A DNA stretch of 7,927 nt, from NCBI GenBank assembly GCA_947177325.1, contig CAMWUH010000086.1, positions 1 through 7,927 on the forward strand, in the 5' to 3' direction. The DNA comes from an uncultured Bacteroidales bacterium (GTDB lineage: Bacteria; Bacteroidota; Bacteroidia; Bacteroidales; Muribaculaceae). Both the position numbers and the translations under genes were made by a program. Shown piece by piece: positions 1 to 6,324 of this stretch. Under the pieces are notes generated by a model. That model was not told the origin of the DNA. It worked only from the letters and a program-made list of their open reading frames with translations, and did not search any database. Every line of letters begins with the position of its first letter. The stretch's first letter is position 1.

Positions 1-969
1 ATGAATATTGTTGCCCTCGACATCGAAGCCACTGATCGCGATGAAATGCTTGAACTCTCAATCATTTCCTACCCCGATGAAACAGAAATCTACCATAGCC
101 TGTTCTGCCCTCCCTACTCTCGGAAATGGTCAGAAAAAATCCACCACATCTCCTATCTTGACGTTTGCGATGCCCCGACGGTTAAGGAGGAGAAACAAAC
201 CATACAACGCATTCTGGACAATGCCGACGTTATTGTGGGCTTCGCTCTTGACAACGATATCAAATTTCTTTCCGACAATGGATTCAATATTGCCGACAAT
301 ATTGACCTCATCGACGTTCAGCAACTGATGTGCATCCTCGAAGAGGGCAATAATGACATTTCATATAAGCATCTACCTTCGCTCGAAAAAGCTGCCGACA
401 TCATGGGTTGCGGCTTTACTGACGACCTCCCGCCTCACTCGGCATCTAACGACACTCTCGTAACCCTACGTCTCCTCGACGCTCTCATCAGGAAGCATCT
501 GCAAACCGACCCCTCAGTTACTGCTCTTTACGACTTGCTGCAGCTCGTTGATGAAAAACAACGTCAACTCCACCGACTCCGCGCCAAAGGGTTCATATCA
601 CTAATCAAAATTCTCGGCGGCTACAAGCTTAAAAGCAACGTCAAAAAGCCCGGCGACGCCTTGTATTTCATTGAAGTTGACGACCGACATAAGGCGGTTA
701 CTGAACTAAGCAATTATTTTATAGACCGCCAACTCCGCCCGGGCAAACCGATCTTCCGGTTAAATAAAGCCGATATCGATTATTTCCTCGCCTATCGCAA
801 CGAATATGTCGAAGCAGACTATTTCGAGCCCGTCGCAGAACTTACGTCTGAAAATTCCGACCTTCCTGACTCAGCTGACGCTTCAGATAACGTCGATAGT
901 TCCAACTCCACCCAAGATCCCGACATCGACTCCCTCCGGGCTCTCATGGCCAAGTTCTCCGGCAAATAA
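1..969 (+). CDS. DnaQ-like DEDD 3'-5' exonuclease-domain protein
   Basis: The N-terminal ~165 residues look like an RNase H-fold 3'-5' exonuclease of the DEDDh (DnaQ/epsilon) type. Motif I is LDIEATD with D7 and E9. Motif II is GFALDNDIKFL, where D86 aligns with the family Asp. Motif III is HSASNDT with H146 and D151. The expected metal-binding and catalytic residues are therefore all present, and 3'-5' nuclease activity on DNA or RNA is likely; the substrate cannot be told. Residues ~170-275 form a second region that I do not recognise. Residues ~282-308 are a Ser/Asp/Asn-rich, probably disordered linker, followed by a short conserved-looking tail (DIDSLRALMAKFSGK). The ATG is the first base of the window, so the ribosome binding site and any earlier in-frame start cannot be seen. 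The next gene has its own promoter, so this is probably not co-transcribed with it. Confidence 0.75.
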   Translation: MNIVALDIEATDRDEMLELSIISYPDETEIYHSLFCPPYSRKWSEKIHHISYLDVCDAPTVKEEKQTIQRILDNADVIVGFALDNDIKFLSDNGFNIADNIDLIDVQQLMCILEEGNNDISYKHLPSLEKAADIMGCGFTDDLPPHSASNDTLVTLRLLDALIRKHLQTDPSVTALYDLLQLVDEKQRQLHRLRAKGFISLIKILGGYKLKSNVKKPGDALYFIEVDDRHKAVTELSNYFIDRQLRPGKPIFRLNKADIDYFLAYRNEYVEADYFEPVAELTSENSDLPDSADASDNVDSSNSTQDPDIDSLRALMAKFSGK

Positions 970-1091
970 CCTCTCCCCGGTTTAGAGCGGTAGGAGCGCC
1001 TTATCCATGAAACACCTTATCGTCTTACATTATCAACCATTCGCGGAGTAAACTGCTCATCTCTCAAAAATTGTTAAATAATTTCTGATGG

Positions 1092-1123
1092 TTAGCATTT
1101 TTAACATAAAATCGTTAACTTTG
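1092..1123 (+). promoter_or_regulatory. Bacteroidetes-type promoter for the NlpC/P60 gene
   Basis: TAACTTTG at 1116-1123 is an exact match to the Bacteroidetes -7 consensus TAnnTTTG. TTAG at 1092-1095, 20 bp upstream, is a one-mismatch -33 element (TTTG). Transcription would start near 1130 and leave a ~115-nt 5' untranslated region before the ATG at 1248. The rest of the 278-bp gap after the exonuclease gene (970-1091) shows no GC-rich terminator hairpin and no convincing small gene. Confidence 0.6.
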
Positions 1124-1209
1124 TAGAAGTGAGCAAAGCAGCTCTTTCCACCAATCATTTCAACTGCTTCGCCCGCTGCCAATCGACAATCATTATCACT
1201 CTACAATTT

Positions 1210-1230
1210 AGCCCGCCAACCTATCGGGCT
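1210..1230 (+). other. small hairpin in the nlpC/P60 leader
   Basis: AGCCCG (1210-1215) and CGGGCT (1225-1230) are perfectly complementary across a 9-nt loop, giving a 6-bp GC-rich hairpin that ends 17 nt before the start codon. It has no U-tract, so it is not a terminator. It could affect translation initiation or be incidental. Confidence 0.3.
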
Positions 1231-1247
1231 CACACTCTAAAACCATC

Positions 1248-1841
1248 ATGAAAAAACAATTTTTTATACTTATCTCACTTCTCTCAACATTTTTCTTCAC
1301 CGCGGCAGCTCAATCTCTGAAGCTTCCGGGCGACTTCAATGTTGACGAGCCGAAAATGATTGCCGACGCTCATAACTCGCTCCACCAACTTCTCCCGGAG
1401 CCCAAACTTACTCAGCTCAAATCAACCGCCGACATCGAAACCGAGCAGCTCGCTGCCGACCTCCTCGATTATGCCCGCTCATTTATGGGCACACGCTATC
1501 GTCTCGGGGGCAAAACTCCTGCAGCCTTTGACTGCTCAGGCTTCACCGGCTACGTTTTCCGCCAATTCGGCTACAAACTGGGCGCTTCTTCTCGCATTCA
1601 GTACACCGACGGCATCGCCGTTGACAAAGACAAAGTGCAGGCCGGCGACCTCATTTTCTTCAATGGCCGAGCCCGCAACGGTCAAGTAGGCCACGTTGGC
1701 ATCGCCATCTCTGCCGACCCCGAAACAGGCGTAGTCACCTTCATCCACGCATCAATCCGCAGCGGCGTCAGAGTCGACAAAACCTCATCGCCCTACTATG
1801 CCGCCCGCTTCCTTGGCGCCCGCCGAATCCTCCCCAACTAA
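1248..1841 (+). CDS. secreted NlpC/P60 family cell-wall peptidase
   Basis: This is a predicted exported cysteine peptidase that cleaves peptide stems of peptidoglycan in the periplasm, typically at D-Glu-diamino acid bonds. Residues 1-21 are a signal peptide: MKKQ, a hydrophobic run FFILISLLSTFFFT, then AAA|QS. The site looks like signal peptidase I, and there is no lipobox Cys. Residues ~22-65 are a short linker. The NlpC/P60 domain covers ~68-197 and contains DCSGF with nucleophile C96, GHVGIAI with H149, and FIHAS with H167, giving an intact Cys-His-His triad. The RYRLGG motif before the Cys is typical of the family. The 197-residue length fits a single-domain member without SH3 or LysM repeats. 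No strong Shine-Dalgarno sequence is seen, as is usual in Bacteroidetes. Transcription probably comes from the promoter at 1092-1123 and ends at the hairpin 36 nt after the stop. Confidence 0.88.
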   Translation: MKKQFFILISLLSTFFFTAAAQSLKLPGDFNVDEPKMIADAHNSLHQLLPEPKLTQLKSTADIETEQLAADLLDYARSFMGTRYRLGGKTPAAFDCSGFTGYVFRQFGYKLGASSRIQYTDGIAVDKDKVQAGDLIFFNGRARNGQVGHVGIAISADPETGVVTFIHASIRSGVRVDKTSSPYYAARFLGARRILPN

Positions 1842-1876
1842 GGGTTCGATCAAACTATTTCAGAACGAAGTAAAAA

Positions 1877-1924
1877 AACCACCAAGGCCGATTAGATTTA
1901 TTCGTCTAATCGGCCTTGGTGGTT
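1877..1924. terminator. strong 20-bp-stem terminator between convergent units
   Basis: Positions 1877-1896 and 1905-1924 are perfect reverse complements (20 bp) around an 8-nt loop (tttattcg). On the minus strand the stem is followed by a clean U-tract (complement of the A-run at 1872-1878), which makes a textbook intrinsic terminator for the aromatic operon. On the plus strand the tail TTAATAATTAT is weaker but may also stop transcripts from the NlpC/P60 gene, whose stop lies 36 nt upstream. The hairpin is therefore probably bidirectional. Confidence 0.85.
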
Positions 1925-1925
1925 A

Positions 1926-2155
1926 ATAATTATGGGTCAGTCGCAAAACCCGGTTGAAATGTTATAAAACCGAGTAAAGAATTTGTCTTCACATTGAGCT
2001 GCGCAGCAGCGACGTTTATGCCAAACCTCGGACGCAGTCCGAGGACGTCAAGTCGAAGGAGCCGATGAGTCCACGCTTAAAGTGTGGACGATGTTGATCA
2101 AACAACGGTCTATTTCATATTTAACAACCGCTTTTTTACATTGACCCATAATTAT
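1926..2155. mobile_element. MITE-like non-autonomous element with 8-bp target duplication
   Basis: ATAATTAT occurs at 1926-1933 and 2148-2155 and directly flanks a 214-bp core (1934-2147). The core's ends are inverted repeats. Left 1934-1956 and the complement of right 2125-2147 agree at 17 of 23 positions, with identical blocks GGGTCA at the tip, AAAA in the middle and CGGTTG at the inner end. There is no transposase or credible ORF inside. Terminal inverted repeats plus an 8-bp duplication suggest a MITE mobilised in trans by a full-length insertion sequence. ISL3-like families make 8-bp AT-rich duplications, but the family is only a guess. ATAATTAT is itself palindromic, so it could instead be the outer part of 14-bp perfect inverted repeats. 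The interior contains two strong hairpins, described separately. Confidence 0.6.
2011..2089. other. paired hairpins inside the MITE-like element
   Basis: CCTCGGAC (2026-2033) and GTCCGAGG (2037-2044) form an 8-bp stem with a 3-nt loop. It is wrapped by GACGT (2011-2015) pairing with ACGTC (2045-2049), so the two helices join without unpaired bases on the 3' side. A second hairpin pairs 2069-2077 with 2081-2089: nine pairs including one G-U, starting GTCCAC and ending GTGGAC. The density of stable stems exceeds what transposition needs and suggests a folded RNA or DNA structure. Neither strand matches an RNA family I recognise. Confidence 0.45.
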
Positions 2156-2168
2156 GCATTTCCCGAAG

Positions 2169-2942
2169 TTACTCCAAGTTGGCGCGGATCTGGGCGAGAT
2201 AGGCTTTCATTGCAGTAGCATCGCGGCGCGCCACTATCTCTCTGAGATGCCCCAGCTGCTCCTGAATTTTCTCAAGCTGCGCGGGAGTGTTAGGGTTGAA
2301 CAGAATTTCCGACAAAAGATAATCATCTTCCGACATCAATCCTTTAGCGATAGCCATGTGGCGTTTGAAAGTGGTGCCCGGTGCCGATTGATGGCGCATC
2401 ACTCCGGCAAACACTAAGGTCGAAGCAAAAGGTATCGACAGCGAGTAAGCTATGGTTTCATCATGCTCCTCAAAGGTGTATTCCTCGACATGGAGCCCCA
2501 GACGACGATAGAGATCGCGGAAAAACGTCTTTCCCAAGTGGTCGCTCTGAGTAATGATGATTGCGTTTTCGTTAGAAAGATTTGACAACGAGGCAAACGT
2601 AGGGCCAAACATGGGGTGAGTTGACACAAACGGTCGTGTTTGCTTGGCATAAAACTCGGGCAATCCGGTTTTTACAGACGCTATATCGCTCAGAATGCAG
2701 TTGGCCGGCAGATAGTCGAGAACCGCCTCAAAGGCAGGAATGGTGTAGCGCACGGTCGCGGCATTGATTACCATGTCGGGGGCAAACTCGCGTAACTCCT
2801 CCTTGTCAGAGAAGCGCTGGACACCGTAGGTGAAACGCAAGCGCTCAGGGTCAACATCGTAAACTGCTACCTGGTGGTCAGCCGAAAGCAGGTCGGCAAA
2901 AAAAGTGCCCATTTTGCCGGCTCCTAAAATCAATATCTTCAT
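2169..2942 (-). CDS. tyrA: prephenate dehydrogenase
   Basis: This enzyme oxidatively decarboxylates prephenate to 4-hydroxyphenylpyruvate (or arogenate to tyrosine) with NAD(P)+, the tyrosine-branch step, in the cytosol. The N-terminal Rossmann fold is clear: GAGKMG at residues 7-12 binds the dinucleotide, and acidic D30 after beta-2 (VYDVD) favours NAD+ over NADP+. SDIASVK (85-91) and STHPMFGPT with H109, the presumed catalytic His, are TyrA signatures. EEHDETIAYS (158-167) starts the helical C-terminal dimerisation domain. At 257 residues it lacks the C-terminal ACT domain found in many TyrA proteins, so direct tyrosine feedback through ACT is not expected. It is the last gene of the operon, 18 bp after the DAHP synthase/chorismate mutase. 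The prephenate versus arogenate preference cannot be read from the sequence. Confidence 0.9.
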   Translation of the reverse strand: MKILILGAGKMGTFFADLLSADHQVAVYDVDPERLRFTYGVQRFSDKEELREFAPDMVINAATVRYTIPAFEAVLDYLPANCILSDIASVKTGLPEFYAKQTRPFVSTHPMFGPTFASLSNLSNENAIIITQSDHLGKTFFRDLYRRLGLHVEEYTFEEHDETIAYSLSIPFASTLVFAGVMRHQSAPGTTFKRHMAIAKGLMSEDDYLLSEILFNPNTPAQLEKIQEQLGHLREIVARRDATAMKAYLAQIRANLE

Positions 2943-2960
2943 AGTGCAAGCAATCGAATA

Positions 2961-4043
2961 TTAACGTTGATTAAGCACAGCGAGCTGCTGGCGCACCGAC
3001 TCTTCGTGGATAGCAGCCAAAACCGCCTGCATAAACTCTTCGCTCATGCCCATCTCTTTTGCCAGTTGCACGCGCGACTGCATGATAGAGTCATAGCGCG
3101 AGGCTTGAAGCACGGGCATGCGGTGTTCTTTCTTATACTGACCGATTTCGCGGCTTACGCGCATACGCTTGTTCAACGATTCCAGAATTTCGTTGTCAAT
3201 CTGGTCAATCTGCTGACGGAGCAGTGTCAGGCTTTCGGTTGATGTTTTTTCATCGCGGACAACCAAGGTGTTCAGAATGAAGTTGAGCACATCAGGAGTT
3301 ACCTGCTGCGACTTGTCGCTCCAGGCCGAGTCAGGGTCGCAGTGGCTTTCGATAATCAAGCCGTCGAAGCCCATGTCAAGAGCTTGCTGCGACAGGGGCG
3401 CAACCAGTTCACGCTTTCCGCCGATATGTGAGGGGTCGTTGATAATTGCCAAGTTGGGGAAGCGGCGACGCAGCTCAATGGGGATGTGCCATTGCGGGAG
3501 GTTACGGTAAAGGTGTTTGCCGTAGGCTGAGAAGCCGCGGTGAATAGCGCCTACGCGCTTGATACCTGCATTGTAAATTCGCTCTATAGCGCCAATCCAC
3601 AATTCCAAATCGGGGTTAACGGGATTTTTAATCAACACGGGCACATCGGCATTCATCTCTTTGAGCGTATCGGCAATCTCTTGCATGGCAAAGGGATTGG
3701 CCGATGTGCGGGCACCAATCCATAGGATGTCTACGCCTGCGTTAAGGGCATCAATTACATGCTGGCGGGTAGCTACCTCGGTTGCCACAAGCATTCCGAG
3801 TGTATCTTTTACCTCCTTGAGCCAAGGCAGACCCTCTGCACCTACACCCTCGAAGCCACCCGGCTTGGTACGCGGTTTCCAGATGCCGGCGCGGAATATC
3901 TTAATGCCGTTGGCTTGAAGTTCACGGGCTGTTTCGAGCACTTGCTCGCGACTCTCGGCAGAGCAGGGCCCGGCGATTACGATAGGGCCGTTGCCCACTA
4001 CTGACTTATCGAGGATTGGTTGGATATCTGTTAATGTTGCCAT
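2961..4043 (-). CDS. bifunctional DAHP synthase / chorismate mutase (type II)
   Basis: This is a fusion of the first shikimate-pathway enzyme and the Phe/Tyr branch-point enzyme. Residues ~1-262 form a KdsA-like (type I-beta) DAHP synthase, which condenses phosphoenolpyruvate with erythrose 4-phosphate. Signatures are GPCSAES (25-31), KPRTKPGGFEG (56-66), IGART (109-113), KNPVNPD (139-145) and NDPSHIGGK (202-210). The probable metal ligands are C27, H206, E232 and D243. Residues ~270-355 form an AroQ-class chorismate mutase. R276, R293, K304 and R316 fall at exactly the spacing of R11, R28, K39 and R51 of the E. coli enzyme. The mutase is C-terminal, as in Porphyromonas and Bacteroides, whereas the Bacillus fusion is N-terminal. 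An 82-bp gap (4044-4125) separates it from the upstream aminotransferase gene; I see no TAnnTTTG promoter or terminator there. The two domains probably regulate each other through chorismate or prephenate. Confidence 0.93.
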   Translation of the reverse strand: MATLTDIQPILDKSVVGNGPIVIAGPCSAESREQVLETARELQANGIKIFRAGIWKPRTKPGGFEGVGAEGLPWLKEVKDTLGMLVATEVATRQHVIDALNAGVDILWIGARTSANPFAMQEIADTLKEMNADVPVLIKNPVNPDLELWIGAIERIYNAGIKRVGAIHRGFSAYGKHLYRNLPQWHIPIELRRRFPNLAIINDPSHIGGKRELVAPLSQQALDMGFDGLIIESHCDPDSAWSDKSQQVTPDVLNFILNTLVVRDEKTSTESLTLLRQQIDQIDNEILESLNKRMRVSREIGQYKKEHRMPVLQASRYDSIMQSRVQLAKEMGMSEEFMQAVLAAIHEESVRQQLAVLNQR

Positions 4044-4125
4044 AAAAAATTCGAGTTTGGTAAGTATTTTGTTGAAATAATTATCGGTTGATTAAATGTG
4101 AGGTAACTGGTGACAGGAACTTTGA

Positions 4126-5298
4126 TTATAGGGATTGGTCGATGCGGGAAAGAGCTTCGCGGAGTTTTTCAACCGGGGCGCAGAGCGAAATTCTGACATA
4201 GCGGTCGCCCTCGCTGCCGAAAATAAACCCGGGCGTAATAAATACTCGCGCTTTCTGAAGCACCTCATCGGCCAACGCCTCCGAGCCGGCCACTGCATCA
4301 GGCACACGCCCCCAAAGAAACAGGCCTTGTTGAGCCGGGTCGAAAGTGCAACCCAATCGGGTCATTATCTGCTCGGCTATCTTTCGGCGCTCGGCATACA
4401 CGCCATTGAGCTCTTCGTTCCATCTGCGCGGAAGGCCGAGAGCCTTAGCTGCCGCGAGCATAACGGGTTTGAATTGTCCGGAGTCGATGTTGGATTTAAC
4501 CTTCAGAATCCAACTGACGAATTGCGGGTTCGAAGCCAGCATTGCAACGCGCCATCCCGCCATGTTATGGCTCTTTGACAGCGAATTCATCTCAATGGCA
4601 ATATCTTTGGCGCCATCAATTGAGAGGATTGACTGTGGATTGTCGTTAAGAATGAAACTGTAGGGGTTGTCGTGGGCGATGACAATGTTGTGTTTGCGAC
4701 CGAAGTCTACAATGCGCTTGAGCAATTGACGAGTGGCCGGAGTTCCGGTGGGCATGTGGGGATAGTTGACCCACATTAATTTTATACGCTCCAACGGCAA
4801 TTTTTCAAGCTCATCAAAATCCGGCTCCCAGCCGTTTTCCGCCTTAAGCTTATAATCAAAAATCTCTGCCCCTACCAATCGGCTGACCGACGTGTAGGTG
4901 GGGTAACCGGGATTAGGCACCAACACCCCGTCGCCGGGGTTGAGGAATGTCATAGACACGTGCATGATGCCCTCTTTCGAGCCTATCAGCGGAAGGATTT
5001 CAGTGGCGGGGTTGAGCTCAACGCCATAGTTTCTTGCATACCATTCTGCAAATGCCTTGCGCAGAGCCGGCAAGCCGGTATATGATTGATAAGAGTGGTT
5101 GGAAGCGACGTGAGCTTCATCGGCCAAGGTGTTGATTACCGAGGGATCTGGCGGAAGGTCGGGGCCGCCGATACCTAATGAAATGATGTCGGCGCCCGCT
5201 TCATTGAGCTTTGCAATCTCTTTGAGCTTTCGCGAGAAGTAATATTCTTTGATTTGGTCAACACGGTTGGCCGGATGTATTTGAGGTTCTTTTATCAT
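4126..5298 (-). CDS. PLP-dependent class I/II aminotransferase (aromatic pathway)
   Basis: This is a fold-type I aminotransferase of the aspartate-aminotransferase superfamily, 390 residues, cytosolic. Visible landmarks are SYTGLPALR (72-80), NYPHMPTG with N178 (the Asn that contacts PLP), AHDNPY with D210 and Y213, the PLP-lysine K242 in SLSKSHNMAGWR, R250, and R369 in RYVRIS, which binds the substrate carboxylate. By similarity alone it could be called LL-diaminopimelate or alanine/aspartate aminotransferase. Its place between pheA and the DAHP synthase/chorismate mutase gene argues for amination of phenylpyruvate and 4-hydroxyphenylpyruvate. Prephenate transamination (arogenate route) is also possible. 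Its ATG overlaps the pheA stop by 4 bp (ATGA), indicating translational coupling and fixing the start. Confidence 0.88.
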   Translation of the reverse strand: MIKEPQIHPANRVDQIKEYYFSRKLKEIAKLNEAGADIISLGIGGPDLPPDPSVINTLADEAHVASNHSYQSYTGLPALRKAFAEWYARNYGVELNPATEILPLIGSKEGIMHVSMTFLNPGDGVLVPNPGYPTYTSVSRLVGAEIFDYKLKAENGWEPDFDELEKLPLERIKLMWVNYPHMPTGTPATRQLLKRIVDFGRKHNIVIAHDNPYSFILNDNPQSILSIDGAKDIAIEMNSLSKSHNMAGWRVAMLASNPQFVSWILKVKSNIDSGQFKPVMLAAAKALGLPRRWNEELNGVYAERRKIAEQIMTRLGCTFDPAQQGLFLWGRVPDAVAGSEALADEVLQKARVFITPGFIFGSEGDRYVRISLCAPVEKLREALSRIDQSL

Positions 5299-6188
5299 GG
5301 CAGTTGAATTTTGCAGCTTTCATATTCACCGAGTATCTTGAAATCGCGAGCCAGCGGACGGGCTGCGTCAATGGCCTGGCGATAACGCATAGGATTGTCG
5401 AAAGTCAGGTCGACATAGAATCGATATTCCCACTCACGTCCCACAATCGGCAACGATTGAATTTTTGACAAATTCAGGTCGTAGAATGAAAAAATAGTCA
5501 ACACCTTCGACAGTGCCCCGTGGCTGTGGGGCAGCGTGAACACTACCGACGATTTATCGATTTTGCGAGGGTCAACCATCTCTGCAGCAGCTATGGGGTC
5601 GGCCAGAATTAGAAATCGGGTGAAATTGCGTTTGTTGGTTTCGATGGATCGAGCCAAGATATTGAGCCCGTAGAGTTTTGCTCCGAACTCACCGCAAATG
5701 GCCCCGTGACCGATGAGCTTGTTTTGAGCAATCTCGCGTGCGGCTCCGGCGGTGTCAAATCGCTCTACAGCTTTTAAATTAGGGTAGCGATGAATGAACT
5801 GCTCGCATTGCATAAGGGCCATAGGATGGGAGTTAACCTCCTGCAAGTCGTCGATTGACTGGCCCGGTAATGCTGCCAACACATGAGAGATTCGCATCTT
5901 CTGCTCTCCCACGATTTGAAGGTTTGACTGGCGCAGAAGCTCATGATTTTGCAGCAGCGAGCCGGCAATCGTGTTCTCGATGGCCAGGCAGCCGAGCAGC
6001 GATGCATCGGCGGCGAGTGTATCAAACATCAGCGGGAATGTGTCGCATGGCAGGGTGTCGATTTCGCCATATCCGTGGGCGCTGAAGTAGTCGCGTGCGG
6101 CGGCATCGTGATAGCACCCGGCAATGCCCTGAATGGTCACTCGCTTTCTCGGTTGCTCCTTAACAGGCTTTTCGTTAGTTTGGCTCAT
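5295..6188 (-). CDS. pheA: prephenate dehydratase with ACT domain
   Basis: This enzyme converts prephenate to phenylpyruvate, the committed phenylalanine step. Residues ~17-195 are the catalytic periplasmic-binding-protein-like domain: IQGIAGCYHDAAA (19-31), AIENTIAGS (69-77), VNSHPMAL (118-125) and NFTRFLIL (188-195), in which N188, T190, R191 and F192 form the conserved N-x-T-R-F active-site signature. Residues ~213-292 are an ACT domain that normally senses phenylalanine. It keeps GALSKVL (224-230), but the usual ESRP loop is replaced by KIQSLP (242-247). No chorismate mutase is fused here; that activity is supplied by the DAHP synthase fusion two genes downstream. About 16 polar residues precede the first strand, with no alternative Met among them. 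It is the first gene of the operon. Its ATG lies only 7 nt after the U-tract of the attenuator terminator, with no Shine-Dalgarno sequence. Confidence 0.93.
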   Translation of the reverse strand: MSQTNEKPVKEQPRKRVTIQGIAGCYHDAAARDYFSAHGYGEIDTLPCDTFPLMFDTLAADASLLGCLAIENTIAGSLLQNHELLRQSNLQIVGEQKMRISHVLAALPGQSIDDLQEVNSHPMALMQCEQFIHRYPNLKAVERFDTAGAAREIAQNKLIGHGAICGEFGAKLYGLNILARSIETNKRNFTRFLILADPIAAAEMVDPRKIDKSSVVFTLPHSHGALSKVLTIFSFYDLNLSKIQSLPIVGREWEYRFYVDLTFDNPMRYRQAIDAARPLARDFKILGEYESCKIQLP

Positions 6189-6195
6189 ATATTGT

Positions 6196-6237
6196 AAAAA
6201 AGAAAAATCCCGCGACGCTTAGTGCGACTCGGGATTT
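6196..6237 (-). terminator. attenuator terminator (3:4 hairpin) before pheA
   Basis: Reading the minus strand, AAATCCCG (6237-6230) pairs perfectly with CGGGATTT (6212-6205). The helix continues through a G-C pair and a CGC/GCG triplet, separated by A·G and U·U mismatches, to a 5-nt loop (ACTAA). The stem runs straight into TTTTTCTTTTTT. It lies ~150-190 nt downstream of the operon promoter and 7 nt upstream of the pheA start. It therefore cannot be an end-of-operon terminator for pheA and must act on transcripts entering the operon. Confidence 0.85.
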
Positions 6238-6300
6238 AGCGTTATCAATATCGTTAGTTTGTTACTTTTTGCGTTGAATTTAACTCACACATAAATCCCG
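6230..6300 (-). promoter_or_regulatory. antiterminator (2:3 pairing) of the aromatic operon leader
   Basis: On the minus strand CGGGATTTA (6300-6292) is perfectly complementary over 9 bp to TAAATCCCG (6238-6230). The second segment is also the 5' arm of the terminator hairpin, so the two structures exclude each other. The upstream arm begins 3 nt after the leader-peptide stop codon. A ribosome at the stop would therefore cover it and permit termination, while a ribosome held back on the Phe/Tyr codons would leave it free. The 3' terminator arm repeats the same CGGGATTT block, as expected of competing partners. Confidence 0.75.
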
Positions 6301-6301
6301 G

Positions 6302-6324
6302 TTTTATTTTTTATCAAAATAAAA
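6302..6324 (-). promoter_or_regulatory. A-U hairpin overlapping the end of the leader peptide ORF
   Basis: On the minus strand TTTTATTTT (6324-6316) pairs with AAAATAAAA (6310-6302), 9 bp around a 5-nt loop (GATAA). It covers the last Phe/Tyr codons and the stop codon and abuts the antiterminator arm at 6301. It sits where a 1:2-type pause or protector hairpin would be expected, but it is all A-U and may simply reflect AT-rich codons. Confidence 0.35.

Noticed and set aside
1008..1052. 14-codon ORF MKHLIVLHYQPFAE between the first two genes
   Set aside because: It lies upstream of the promoter of the next gene, with no regulatory structure after it. The composition gives no hint of function.
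2062..2093. Hammerhead-ribozyme-like core in the MITE (CCGATGA, hairpin GTCC...GGAC, then GATG)
   Set aside because: It resembles CUGANGA-stem II-GAAA, but the essential U4 is C and A14 is U, and I find no stems I and III or cleavage site around it.
2132..2137. T6 run after CGGT/ACCG (2106-2109, 2127-2130) as a plus-strand terminator
   Set aside because: The stem is only 4 bp with a 17-nt loop. The bases are explained by the right-hand inverted repeat of the element.
2154..2417. 87-codon plus-strand ORF starting at the edge of the MITE
   Set aside because: It is antisense to the 3' end of tyrA; the translation shows no domain.
4135..4578. 147-codon plus-strand ORF
   Set aside because: It lies wholly antisense to the aminotransferase gene, whose motifs and start are well supported, and has no promoter or family resemblance.
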